Assembly (NCBI GenBank): GCA_035578905.1
Contig: JAQJVL010000004.1
Coordinates: forward strand, 4,507,582-4,571,581
DNA length: 64,000 nt
Reading direction: 5' to 3'
From: Stictocephala bisonia
Lineage: Eukaryota > Arthropoda > Insecta > Hemiptera > Membracidae
Shown: positions 24,440 through 37,500 of the stretch, piece by piece
Layout: every line of letters begins with the position of its first letter
Position numbering within the stretch: the first letter of the stretch is position 1
Made by a program: the position numbers and the translations under genes
Notes under the pieces: model-generated
Databases searched by the model: none
Seen by the model: only the letters and a program-made list of their open reading frames with translations
Told to the model about the DNA's origin: nothing

Positions 24440-27400
24440 ATTAATTATTAGACGATTTTTAATTGTTAGCTTTTCAATAACATAAGCTTTTCTATCTCTG
24501 TTCCGTTTTGAATTTCTTAAATGTATTTTCAAGTAAATAGTCATTGGTCAATCATATTTTCAATCTGTCTGTCTGCGGTCCCGGTGCAGTATCACTATCA
24601 GAGTTCAGTTGAGGCAGAAATTGTCCACCATCATGCTCACCTTATCAGTTAGTATAGTTAACCACGACTTGACCTCTCCCTTCCCCCACTCCTCCGACAA
24701 TCTTTATCATCCTCCTACTCAAGCCACGGCATTCGGTTATTCATTAGGGCTCAGTACAACCAATGATCACATCTGTATTCATTGGTACGGTACAACTGTC
24801 GGGTCAAGTCGTCTTCTGTTTAATTATTTCTGCTGCTCTTCAAACCAGTCCTTAGATTTACCTATTTCACGCTTTTCTTACCTTTCTTTACCAGTTTATT
24901 TGCCACTCGGCTGTTTGTTTAGTACTCGTAGTTATTGATAAAACATAACACCTGAATCTCTTTGAAAACTAATTTAGAACACTCTTTAACTATCTTTGTG
25001 TTAGTATTTAAATTATCTGACATGTGTTTTTAGTTTCAACAAAACCACTTACAGCTACTGTACATACAGTTAGTATAGCTTAATAACGAGAGTTACATAA
25101 AGTAATAACAATTGTTTGCTTTGTAAGTGTGTTTTTTACAATTTAGATCTGTCATTTTGAAAAATGTCCATCACTACATTGCCAATTTACCACCGTTTAT
25201 ATGAAACAAGTAAAATTTGAAAAAATAATTTTTTATTATTCTATCCAAGATTTTATTTTTTACTTTTACTCTTTTATTAATAAACACTCTCAGACACTGT
25301 TTCTTTCAACATGTGGTTCTGCCACCAACACAAACTAAAACATTAAGCTAATACAGTACTGTGTTAAGTTTTTATACATAACTAAAAATTCTTTTAGATA
25401 TTTTTGAAGATCTTTTCTATGATCATTGAAGATGGTTTAACTGAATTTTTAGTACAAGAAACATGGTAAAAAATTTTAGGAAAGTTCCGATTAAATAGAA
25501 AGGTGATATATTGATTTGCAACATTTTGCAACTTGTCAAGGAAGGTTTCAACTATAGCTAATATACCAGTTGTAAAGTCCGGAAATAGCCCATTTACATA
25601 GTATTCAACTAGTAAACAAAAATAGTAAATAATTGGAATAAATCGGAAAATATGTTATATATTTTATTGAAAATTAGTATCCAGCGGTTTTTTAAGTCGC
25701 TATGATTTTGATTTTAATATGAAAAAAAATTGTAAAACGTAATGGCGGATGGAAAATGATGCTTTTCCACCATTGGTTATGAATAAAAGTAAAAGAGAGA
25801 AAAAAAAGAATAAAACATTATAATCCAAATTGTTTTGTTTTTTAATCGTATTTACGTACTTACAAAAGGTGCCAATTAGTAATGGAATTTGAAAATATGG
25901 AAAAATCAAGATGATGGATGGTAAATACATACAAATCATAATGCTAGTGTAAACCGCATCAAAATAGTCCGATGGCATTTTGGCGGTATTGTCATATCGT
26001 TTCTGAGAGCCAACCAACCACATGTATCATCTATGACAAGTATGCGTATGTATAATACTGTCAATTTAATTGGCATTTTGTTTACAAATAACTGTATGAT
26101 CAAATTAAAAGACTTCTAGAACGTAGTGGTAAATTAACTATGGTATGTGTTAAACCTATAATTTTTATAGCATTATAATAATATAAATGTTTTATATTCT
26201 GTAGAAAGAACTATTAAATAATGTTTATCAAGTGAAACAGCTGTTTTTCCGTAATTATATCACTAAGTATATATAACCCAAACACGTGCATTATAACACT
26301 AACACGGTAACTATTTAGAAAATGGGCGAAATCAGCTGGTTTGTTTATTCTATTAAATACTGTTAACTAAATCCACCAATTACATACAAACATTCAGCTG
26401 AATAGTTGAGCAAGTTATTTACCACTTATCAGCTGGAATTATAATTATGGGAATTAGAACAGTATTTTTGTGTTTATTTTTGAAATTACGTTGAAAATTC
26501 ATTGGAGATGTGCGTGTTACCTACCGTCTCCTTTCCTATGTACCGTGGTTTATAATAACAAATGATAGTGTTTGTTTACTGCAACATATTTTTAGACAAA
26601 TCATCAATATTTTCATCAAATTTATCTGACAACATTGCTGGGCGAGAAGTGAGGAGGGGGCTTCACATGCCACAGCTATCATCTGACTATTTTGGTGCGG
26701 TTTACAATAGTAATTTATATTCAAAATAATTAACTAGGAGTTTCACCGGCTGCTTATTATGATATCAACAACAAATAATAATACATCAATGTTATAGATA
26801 CAAAAGTCTTTGTTTTTCACCATTTTCACAAATTTGATGCAAACAAATTACAAACAAAGATGTAAAAATAAACTTGTTTGCATGTAAATTACATTTATAG
26901 ATTAATAATAGTTGCAAATATACTGTGGAAAATTTTGAAAAATCAATTATGGTCGGTAAATTTAAGAAAATCGTAGTTGAATGTTTTATTAAAAATAGTT
27001 GATAAAGGATTTTTTTGGGTCCTTGAACATAATTTTAGCTAGATCAAAATATAAAACAAAGTGGCAAATGTAAGATCTTGGATTTTAAACATGTTTCACT
27101 ACTGCTTCGAAAAAAGTTTTACAAAAAAATGCAAACATCAAAACATCCATAATATGCTTGTTGACAGCTGTCAACTGTCATAGTTGAATATATGATATCA
27201 CCTTTTTATCCACTGACTTTAAAATAATAAATTTTATATGGACAATTTTAAATTAGCCTTTAAAAAATTATTAAGGCTCTACTAGCTACTAGACTTGTAG
27301 TGTATAAAAATAATTTTTCATGAATAATTGTTTTCTGTTAAAGATATTTTGACACGTAATGTTTCATTAGAAAGGTAAATTTATACTCAACAAATAAAGT

Positions 27401-28680
27401 TATCGCCACTTTTTCAATTAGATGAAAACTTTTAAATTTATTTCAGGTTAAATCATAGCAGTTTAGGATAGAAAACATGGATCAATAAATTTTAATACTG
27501 TTATCTACGTGTACAATGTTATCTTTGTGTTTGTGTAATCGATGTGTTTTAGGCACATCGAATTATATTAAAAAAGGAACTTGTTGAGTAAACCAACCCC
27601 TATAAGTTTAGTCACTACGTATAAATTTTATTAAAAAAAATCAAAGAATTTTCCATTATCAGTCGAAATATAAAATTCGTTTTTCAAAAACCCAAATTTT
27701 ATGCTATGACCTTTTACTATTGCAGTTTTTTTCTAAAACTACAGTCCAGTTTGCAACACTTTATTAGCTACAAAGTGCCAATAAGTGGCTAAATAGCCTA
27801 CAAATGTTTGGCTATAATTGTTTTTTAATTTTGTGTTCTAAGACCTTTATTGGTTTTATATTTTTTACAATTTTATCATTCTTAAATTTCATCTTATACA
27901 TTATTTTGTATGAGTCACCATCTTATAGATAATCACGTTGAAATAGTCCGTTATTTTTATTTATTGATAAAAGCGCCATATTCAAAATACTATGTCTATC
28001 CTATGACTAATCGTGAAAAAGAAAAAAATGAATCTGAGGGGTAAATTTAATAGCTTTAAATTAATTCTGTATACATTCTTATTTGTGAAACACTTTTATA
28101 GTTTTTTTTTTTAATTGTTAAAAAATATGAAATTTTGGAGTGAACATTTCAATATTCAATGATCTAATGTAATATCAGGGGTACATTTTAATAAAAAGTT
28201 GTAGATTATATTGTCTTCTGAAAATGAACCATTTAACTCATTTTATGTGTTATTTTTTAAATATTTTGTCCCCACCACCACCCCAACTACCATGTGGGTG
28301 AGTAAAGTGGTATACTTCAAGGAATACATCTCCTGTGAAATAATAAAACCAATTTCAAGTGAATATTTAATCCTTTATATTTAATCGTTCCAGTTTTATC
28401 TTGTTTACTGTATTTGTGTGAATTCATAACTTACAATCTTGATTAATAACTTGTATATTAGTTGGACATTTGAAATTAAAAATAAATGAAACTTTAATAA
28501 TTACACTTTTTAAACTCAAGCAGCTGGTGTCATTCTACAATGATTCAGGTGTTAACCATATCAAAGGACTATTTACAATTTCAATAATTTTTGCCAGATA
28601 GATGCACAGGGTTCAGGTAGGTCGGGCAAGCTTAATACTCTGTTGTCAAAACAATGCCATTCTGTCGAACCCAGTATTAT
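24440..28680. other. AT-rich intergenic DNA
   Basis: No gene, tandem array or transposon end recognised in these 4.2 kb. Scattered 60-110-codon frames lack domain features. Confidence 0.55.
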
Positions 28681-28689
28681 CTACCAAAT

Positions 28690-28727
28690 ATACTGTTCAG
28701 GTGTATGGAAACACACCTGAACAGTAT
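28690..28727. other. Perfect 15-bp hairpin
   Basis: ATACTGTTCAGGTGT (28690-28704) and its exact complement ACACCTGAACAGTAT (28713-28727) enclose an 8-base loop. No T run or gene follows it directly. Confidence 0.8.
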
Positions 28728-28800
28728 GTATATTCATTCCTTTGTAAAATCTTTTGTGTATTTTGAAATTTTATTCTAAGCTTGTGTAAACAAATAATTT

Positions 28801-29043
28801 TCAGAATATTTTGTTTACCTTTTTGTCTAGATATTCAGTAAAACTCTTGATGATTTGCAATGCCGATTTTTGGGAAACAAATCTTGATAAAAGACCCATC
28901 ATGGCCTGAACCTTTACAGAAGGGAATAGTCCTTGATTAACCACTTCCATACTGTTTTTGGTCCCTGCAACTACTGAACACAGAGAGAAAACCAGTCTTG
29001 CAACTATGGAGCGACCGGTCAAACAATGAACACATGTTAACAA
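28801..29043 (-). CDS. Unrecognised possible exon or protein fragment
   Basis: An 80-codon minus frame has a protein-like, leucine-rich composition, with ARLVFSLCSVVAGTKNSMEV and FPSVKVQAMMGLLSRF. The pattern faintly recalls armadillo/HEAT helices. A possible donor AAG-GTAAAC follows YLDKK near the end, and pyrimidine-AG sites precede GTKNS. No neighbouring exon was found. It may be a real exon of a minus-strand gene, an old pseudogene or chance. Confidence 0.2.
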   Translation of the reverse strand: MLTCVHCLTGRSIVARLVFSLCSVVAGTKNSMEVVNQGLFPSVKVQAMMGLLSRFVSQKSALQIIKSFTEYLDKKVNKIF

Positions 29044-29049
29044 AATTTT

Positions 29050-29484
29050 AGGTTAGATAAAAGGTTACTAGGCCAGGAATAAGTATATTAGGAGAGATAA
29101 GACATCGGCAAACTTAACAACTTAACTAAGAGGACAAGTCCACTAACACCAACAAATACAGTAAGAACAGATGTGTCACAAATGTTCTGTGCCACTTGCA
29201 CTTTCCTCAGGTGAATAGAGAGAGATTTAACAAGTGATCTTTTACTGGAGGGATGATCAAACTAAATTTGTCTGACCAGGAAGCCTGTAATTGGCTAAAA
29301 GAGTTGGATTTGGCTTTGTGAAGGGAGGGCTTAATGTCCCTTACTTATCACTTATTTTGACATAAGTACTTTGTAATGAAATAGTTTTGTATCAAAATAC
29401 AAGTTATTTTTCTCCCTTTTGAGTAGGGGGAAATTTTTGACATGACAAATTCCATACGATACACTTATGTGGGAAACATGTGCC

Positions 29485-29515
<31 letters not shown>

Positions 29516-30080
29516 CAGTGGAGCAAGGATTAAATAAAACAGTAAAATAGAATTGATCACTTTATTATCATAATTCAGTTATTTTACAATTTACGAACAG
29601 TGTACATTTGCATTGATTTTAAGTTATCAATCACAAAAAATATGTTACTTGGAATGGAAAGTGAAGCAAACATAATTGTTGTGAATCATCCGTTTTGTCT
29701 TGATTAACAAACAATTTTATATGGATATTTTATGGTATCTCATCTTAGAAAGTGTGAAAATCCCTGTATTTCCAATTTTACTGCTCATACCCTACAGACT
29801 GACCAACCCACCCTCTCGTTGTACCTAAATCCTAAATGTATAATATTTGTAATATAAAGAGCATTTTACAAAATTATCTTGCAGGGATATAATATTTTTC
29901 CAATACTTTACTATTAAGGAAAAGTTGAATAGGTGTTATATGTTAAATTAAATTAAATATTCATTTCGTTTCATTAAAAATGTTCGATCAAAAATTACTT
30001 TGAAAGTTTTGCAGAACTAGAGTTTCTATTCTTATGATTTATAAATGTGCTGAAGAAAAATTGAAAAATTATTCCATATG
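29050..30080. other. AT-rich intergenic DNA upstream of aldolase
   Basis: Only the (TA)n run at 29489 stands out. Confidence 0.55.
29489..29515. repeat. (TA)n microsatellite
   Basis: An uninterrupted run of about 13 TA dinucleotides. Confidence 0.95.
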
Positions 30081-30083
30081 GTA

Positions 30084-30300
30084 ACCCACACACCCACCCA
30101 TACACGTACTGTGTTATTTAAACTATTTATGTTATGTAAACTATGGCCATAGTACACCCACTCATCTTGTTAAGGATTCTTGACGGACCCACCCACCCTA
30201 CCACTGTAAAGATTGTATACAATGACTGACTGACTCACCCATCCTTCTGTTGTATGTATACACAGTGAATTATAGACATAGGACACCCACCCATTTTGTT
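30084..30300. repeat. Degenerate member of the CACCC minisatellite family
   Basis: CACCCACCCATACACGTACTGTG at the start matches the 36-bp unit closely (20 bases or fewer shared in a row). A longer spacer pattern, CATAGTACACCCACTCATC and TTGTTAAGGAT, then occurs twice about 120 bp apart. It lies 850 bp upstream of the aldolase start codon. Confidence 0.6.
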
Positions 30301-30664
30301 AAGGATACGTAACATACCTAACCAAGTATCCACAATACTTGATACATACTTGTTCACACTTACGTATAAGCCTGCAGGTCCATGTGAACTGGAAATTGAA
30401 GTTTTATTTTGAAACAAACAAAACAAAAATTGTACTTTTTTGTGGTGTTATGCTGGTGATTTTGCGAGGGAATGTACTTTTTAACACAGATCTTATAGGC
30501 TAGAACCTACATTGGAGGGAATAGTGAATTCTTAAATTTGTTCAAAAGCAAATGTTACATCTATTTCTTCCTATGCAATCTGAAAAATTACTTCCTAACG
30601 CATGTTTCTCAGTTCTCTAATCTTCTAAATCTGTAATAAAAGTATGCTCTTATATTCGGTCCCG

Positions 30665-31000
30665 TTCCAGTCAATCCTGGGTCTGGGTTGTCACCAAGCC
30701 TCTCCATCTTCTCCTGTCCCTCCACATCTCCTCTCTCACCACTTCCCCCCACACACTCCCTCTCTTTTCCACGTCTGTCCTCACTCCATCCAGCCATCTT
30801 CTTCGTGGTCTTCCTCTGGGCCTCCTTCCCTCCATTTCCCATTCCTCCATCTTCCTCGGCAACCTCTCTACACTCATCCTTTTTACGTGACCATACCACC
30901 TCAACCTTGCTTGTTCCACTCTTTCTCTTATACTCTCCTCCACTACATCCTTCCTTATCTCACTATTCCTAATTCTATATCTATAACAGCTATGTCAGGC
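30665..31000 (-). pseudogene. C-terminal fragment of a non-LTR retrotransposon polyprotein
   Basis: The minus strand encodes RIRNSEIRKDVVEESI, then RLRWYGHVKRM, GRRPRGRPRRRWLDGV and DRRRWRGLV. This is the characteristic C-terminal region of endonuclease/reverse-transcriptase proteins that are very common in insect genomes. Only about 110 codons remain, with no RT catalytic motif. It lies antisense, ending 140 bp before the aldolase start codon and within its presumed first, non-coding intron. Confidence 0.8.
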
Positions 31001-31115
31001 CTAGCAAGCCGATAGCGAAGTTGATATTGCTTTCAAAACAATAACCAAGTAAAAGTATGCTCAATGAAAATTAAAAAAAACATAATTCCAAGCAAAGCAC
31101 CATTGTCTGTTTTAG

Positions 31116-31140
31116 ACCTTCTTATTGCACCGGCATCAAC
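31116..31140 (+). other. Ald: Aldolase 5' UTR segment behind a likely splice acceptor
   Basis: A pyrimidine-rich stretch ending TGTCTGTTTTAG (AG at 31114-31115) lies 25 bases before the ATG. It looks like a 3' splice site, so the first coding exon is probably preceded by an upstream non-coding exon. I cannot place that exon or the promoter. Confidence 0.5.
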
Positions 31141-31519
31141 ATGACTACCTACTTCAACTACCCCCCTCCTGAACTTCAGGAAGAGCTGAAGAAGATTGCA
31201 AAAGCCATTGTGGCTCCTGGCAAGGGTATTCTTGCCGCAGATGAGTCTGTGGCTACAATGGGCAAGCGGCTCCAGGACATTGGAGTAGAGAACACTGAAG
31301 AGAACAGACGACTCTACAGACAGCTGCTCTTTACCACTGACCCTGCAGTCGGCGAAAACATTTCAGGAGTGATTCTGTTTCATGAAACCCTCTACCAGAA
31401 AGCTGATGATGGAACTCCCTTTGTTGAACTACTCAACAAGAGGGGTATTATTCCTGGTATCAAGGTGGACAAAGGTGTAGTTCCTTTGTTTGGTTCTGAG
31501 GACGAGTGCACTACTCAGG
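31141..31519 (+). CDS. Ald: Aldolase coding exon 1 (codons 1-126 plus one base)
   Basis: The ATG follows a purine-poor leader ending in CATCAAC, and the exon carries the LAADES active-site segment with D34. It ends in CAG-G before the donor GTAAGA at 31520. The split glycine codon is completed by the next exon. Confidence 0.96.
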
Positions 31520-34500
31520 GTAAGATTTATTTTACGTAGCAATAGTAAACATATCTTAAACAGCTATTATATCTGCAATATGAGTATGAAGGAATTCATG
31601 CACAATGTTACAGCTGTTACAGATCACCATAAATCCACAGACACTGATGGTTTTGTAATCAATCAGTTATTTTTATTTGATTTACTATTTGTCTAATCTA
31701 TTCATTTCTAAACTATAATTATTCATAGATTAGACATTAATTAAAACTTATTGTTAAAACTAGCATTCGAAATATCTGGTAGTAATTGAGTTTAGTAGTC
31801 TTATTAATAGTAAAGTAACTAATTGACTATACAGATTGTTAAAACTAGCATTCGAAATATCTGGTAGTAATTGAGTTTAGTAGTCTTATTAATAGTAAAG
31901 TAACTAATTGACTATACAGATTGTTAAAACTAGCATTCGAAATATCTGGTAGTAATTGAGTTTAGTAGTCTTATTAATAGTAAAGTAACTAATTGACTAT
32001 ACAGACAAATGCAAAATGACGGTCGTGGACAATACCTGTACATACGTGGATGCCAGAGTGTTGGTTGGATTGATAGCGGCTCAGCATTGGGATGACATAC
32101 TGGTGGGAAATAATGTAAATGAATGTAGCGACAGATTTATTAGCAATAAAGAAGCGTTAAGGTTATTTATCAAGCAGCACTAAAAAACTATACATATGTT
32201 TCAAAAAGATAAAACCCTGGATTAGTACAGAATTGACTAAAACGATTTTTTAAGAAGGTCTAAAATGAGTAAAATACTCAAAAAAACACCTTTCATCACC
32301 AATAAAAAAACTATTTAAACAAATTTACTAATGTATTGAATAAAGATATTAAAAAGGTTAAAAATGATTAATATAAATCTAAAATTTTGCAATTCACTGG
32401 AAACCCAAAAAAGTGTTGGCAATTTTAATGAATTTAGTGGTAGTGCACAACACAAAATGCATTTTATAGACTTAGACAATACTGGCGGTTTTTTTAGAGA
32501 AGTGGCTAACTCATTTAATGTGTATTATTCACAGGTAGGTCACAAATTAGCACAGGAGTTGCCACTACCCGCTGGGCCACTGGTGTTGGTTGACGACGAT
32601 TATGCCTTTTGAGCCGGTCTCCGAGGTCCAGTTGGCCAAGTGTGTCAATAGAGATGTGTGGTGGCTCGACTCGGGGCATTAACAACATTAATGCATCAAG
32701 TTTTAAAAACAATATTACCAATTTTTAAATCTCATGAAAAGTCGTCCTTAAGTAATTAAAGGCCCATCAATACCCCAGTACGGTTAAAGGCCACACATCA
32801 ATACCCCTGTACGTTTATGGGTGTATGGGTGGGCGGGTGGGGTTGATACTATTGTACGTGTGTGGGTGTGCGGATGGGTCAGTACTATTGTACGTGTGTG
32901 GATGGGTCAGTACTATTGTACGTGTGTGGGTGTGCGGATGGGTCAGTACTATTGTACGTGTGTGGGTGTGCTCTAGATGATTTGATACTAAGTTAACTCT
33001 AGATGCATACTGTACAAAGTATTAGAGAAGTGTGTCAAGACACAGCTACAAGAATATCTTAAAAACAATCAGTTGTTGTCTAACCGTCAATTTGGATTCA
33101 GAAAGATGAAAAATTCAACAGATGCACCATTCAGAATAAACAAAGTTAGAATGGATCTAATAAATTGTGATAGAAAGTGATTGTCTTTATTGACCTTTCT
33201 AAAGCTTTTGGCTCTTTCAACGAGATTAAACTGTTTCCTAAACTTGAACACATTGGGGTTCGTGGAACAGAACTGGCATGGTTAAAAAATTACTTGAATG
33301 ATAGAACTCAGGTAGTCTCTATTAACAAGCAATGCAATGACTCACTCAGTGCAAAATATGGTGTGCTACAAGGAAGCACTTTAGGCCCCTTATTGTTTTT
33401 GGTATACATTAACCCCCTAATGGTTCACTATAACATTCATTGGGGTTATGCCTGTTTTTCTAGTGTTACAGTGTTTATTTCAAAAAACCTTAAAACTATA
33501 ATTTACTATAAAAAGAATATCAAGTAGCATGTTTCCTTGTTCAGTATGAAATAGAGAATTAAAAATAAAATATTGCAACTGATTTACTATGACATTTGTA
33601 AATGAAAAGTTTTATAGCCAAAAATTTTTTTTTAAATTAAAAGATTTTCAAAAGTTTGCACTCTCTCTACAAATTACATAAACAAATTATTTTTAGTTCC
33701 AAAGTAGCTAAATTATAGATAATTTCCAATTCTTTTAGAATATATGAATACATAGCACTATATGTACACTTACGTGTATGACATATATATAAAACCTAAT
33801 AATTGCACTGGTAAAAATGCCTTGGCAAAGTACTATAAACAACTACATTTTGTAAACAAATGATTGAAGTATACAAAGAGAACGAAATTAATTATCTAAA
33901 GCGATAGATTAGGAACAGTAGATATGCAATATTTACGCTACAAATAAGACAGCTGCTGTTTGTTGCTTTGTAACTTTGTATGTGATGATATGAATTATGA
34001 TCACCATGTTTTAATATTTTAATTTGATTGCACTTAAATTCAATATGAATAAAAAATTATGTTTGTTTGGCACAAGAGAACTTCTCATGAAATCCAAGAA
34101 AAGCTGAATGCTTTTTTCAAGGATGTTTACTAGACACCTTAAAGTTGTGCCCTTTTTAACATTTCCATTCAGTTAAATAGTGATCAAAATAACAACTGAC
34201 CTTCTTGAAATTTGTACTCCCTGTATTGATGAGCCTTGTTTCTGCTACCTAAGTAGAGAGTTGTTGACATCATGCAATTGATTAACTCATCTTTTTTCCT
34301 ATCTTATTTTTGCTATTCAGAGTTGCCGAGCTTATCCGTGCCTTTTAATTATATTTTGTTGACGTTTAAATGGGAGGTAGAAAATTGTTATTGATAAGAA
34401 AACTATCAGGTATTAATAATAAGCTTAAAATGTATAATCAAAAATTTTTGCAGGTTTGGATGACTTGGCTCAACGCTGTGCCCAGTATAAGAAAGACGGT

Positions 34501-37500
34501 TGCCATTTTGCCAAATGGCGTTCTGTACTTAAGATTGGAAAGAACACTCCTTCCTACCAGGCTATACTTGAGAACGCCAATGTGCTTGCTCGCTATGCTT
34601 CCATCTGCCAGTCCCAACGTATTGTGCCCATTGTGGAGCCTGAGGTTTGTCAATACTGTATTCCGTAACTTTATGTTGAAGTGTACTAAACTTATCAAAT
34701 ACTTTTAAAAAATCAGTTGTCTTTTAAAATGATTTAAATCTGTCTATACTATTTGTAAACCCTGATTTTTGTAAGTTTTTCTTTCTCTTTCCGACTGAAA
34801 TATCTTTTTTAAAGAATGTGAACATCATATTATGTTTAATACAACATAGCTTAAGCAAAGTAAAATCTGTTGTTATATAGCACTGTTGAAAGCACAAATG
34901 TAAGAGATGCACCAACTACCTTAACATAACAATTACACTTTAGTTTCATTAAGAGTTTTAGTTGAAGTCAAGTTTAACTGACTCCTTAACCTAAAAAACC
35001 TTTTGAACTGCTTCATTCAAAGTACATATACTGTAATAATATTAAACAACATAATTTGTGGTGAAGCAGTCAAAATAATTTCCTAGCTCTGCATTTTTTA
35101 TAAGAATTTAGATATATCTTATATGTAAAGTGCTAAAGATCTGAGTACTCAACTTGTGCAGAATCTTGCCCTGATCATGAATATATGGCAAGGTCTTTGC
35201 AATCGAACCACTATTAAGCACGTTAGCTCCAGGAATGTGCTGATTTCAGTAGGTTACGTTCTGTTGGGGTAGGTGGGGTATTGATAGGTTAGGTTAGTTT
35301 TTTTGAGGGGAAAGGAGAGCTCTGAGGCCATTCCTAGATTGCATTTCAACCTTGGGTTTATTGTGCTCTCATAGTACCTACTAGAATAGGGTGCCTATTC
35401 TGAGCGGCTGAACCAGCTCTAAAATCTTTTTGCCCAGACTATCTACCTTTCTTCTGAGAGCTTTTCCTTGATATTCTCCTTCTCCTGAGCTCCAGAGCTT
35501 TGCACTGAGTTAATACGTGTTTGGCAGACTCAAGAGCCTCACCATAATGCCGTCAACTAGTGTCTTCTCTGTAGTTACCAATCTTTGCCAGATGTTTCCT
35601 GAAGTGTCTGTGTCCAGTAATATACGCAATAACCATCCTGATGTCATCCCGATTGATGGCGGTGAGTGATTTGTTCAGTGTAGGGTATTGTCATATCACC
35701 AGAGAGTTGGCAAACACTTGGCCTTGAAAATGCTGCCATCTGCTTTGGTGGCGATTTTTAGCCAAGTTCAGTATTTCAGTCTTGGCAGTGGTAAGTCCAA
35801 TGTCACATAATGGTTCAGGCCCTACGAATGGAGTCCTCACTTCCATCCTAGCTAGGACATCAGCCTCTTCGTTGCCTTAAGGCCGCTGTGCCCTATAACC
35901 CACCTCACATGAACATTATTGAAGTGGGTCAAGGCACACAAAGTTGGAATACACTCCCAAGTGAATTTTGAGGTAAAGGAGTCAAGTGCTTTAAGAGCGG
36001 CTTGACTGTCTGACGTAATACAGATCTTTTTGCCCCTGACTTGTTTTGCTAGCCTTTGTTGGGCACAAACAAAGATGGTAAAGATCTTAGCCTGGTAAAT
36101 TGTGCAGTACCTACCCAGACTGCCCCATAGGGCAGTTTCTATCGTAGACTCCATACCCAACCCCACCGTCAATGACAGAACCATACGTGTAATAGACGAT
36201 TTCTGCTGGTGGCGGAATTATAACTATTCTTAGTCTCCAGTTCTCCTTGGATTCGATGTCGAACAGGTAAGGTCTGGAGAATGCAGTTCTTGCGTCCATG
36301 ACATCTGGTACCATGTCCAATATTCTGCTGTGTAGTTCCTTTTCATTGCCTTGCAAGTGGCTAGATTCAGATCTGCTCTTCTTGAGCTTGCCTACACTAT
36401 TCAGTTTATAGGCTGCCTCCAATTAGCCTCTAACGTAAGTTGAAGGTCAAGGGGCAGTAGATTAAGTAGTACTTCGAGTGATGGCGTAGGTGTGCTTGAA
36501 AACTCACCCGTTATAATTATAACGTCTTCTAAGACTAGCAAGCTTATTACTCACCGAGCTCTGACAAGCCTTGCTCCACCACACAAGAGCCCCATAAGAG
36601 ATCTGTGGGAACGACTGTCTCATAGAGCCAGCGAGCCATATCCCCCTTGTTAAGCCAACGGAACTGCGTTTTGATGCTAAAAGCGCCACTTTGCTCTATT
36701 ATTAGTAGTATAAAGATGATAGTTCTAATGGAACTTTTTTTTTAACTTCTCAGAGCTCCAAGGTCCCTTTTTCTCAAGAAAGGCAAGATGGTTTATTTTC
36801 CGGGATAGAATGAAAGTCTTTTCCTAGAACACCATATACTTACTAGTTTTAAGTTTTTATTCATGATGCCCAAAACAATATTACAAAACTTATCAGTGAC
36901 CATCAAAGCTATGTTGTCTGCATATTTGTATATGAAGACACCGGTATCGGTTAATAATCTCAAAAGGTGATTAACCACTAAATTCCAAATACGTGTGGAA
37001 AGTACTCCACTTTGTGGGCATCCCCTCACTGTCAGGACCTGCCTGGTTGTGTTGAGAAGGAAAGTACTAACCTGACTGGACCGGAGCATGGAATCCATCC
37101 ATTTGCATAGCTCCTGGACTCTTCAAGCAATTGTTTCATGAGATGTATTATCAAAGACACCCTCAATGTCTAGAAAAGCACCACTTTGTTTTTTTAATGC
37201 ATCCTCTGCTCTATATACCAACTGGTTGTAGAGGGCAGTGATGCACGATTTACCCGTCTGATAGGAATTTTGATTCCGGTGGAGAGGTTGTCCCTGAAAG
37301 ACCCCATCCCTGATGTATTTGTCTACCATTCTTTCCAGTGTTTTGAGCAAAAACGAGGAGAGACTGATTGGTAAAAATGCCTTAGCTAAAGTCAGATTTG
37401 CATAACTTCGGAATAAACACCACATTTCTCACTGCCCAAACCGTCAGTACATAACCATATGCCACATTGGCCCTGAAGAGTTAAAAAAGCAGTTTTATAA

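Larger units (their letters stand above)
31520..34453 (+). other. Ald: Aldolase intron 1
   Basis: 2.9-kb intron with three 85-bp tandem units (31751-32004), a decayed plus-strand non-LTR element (32030-33530) and 36-bp-type minisatellite DNA inside it. 33530-34453 is AT-rich with no recognised element. The intron interrupts a glycine codon (phase 1). Confidence 0.9.

Noticed and set aside
24016..24441. 141-codon minus frame over the 129-bp repeat
   Set aside because: Open only because 129 is a multiple of 3. Three near-identical units with no family similarity.
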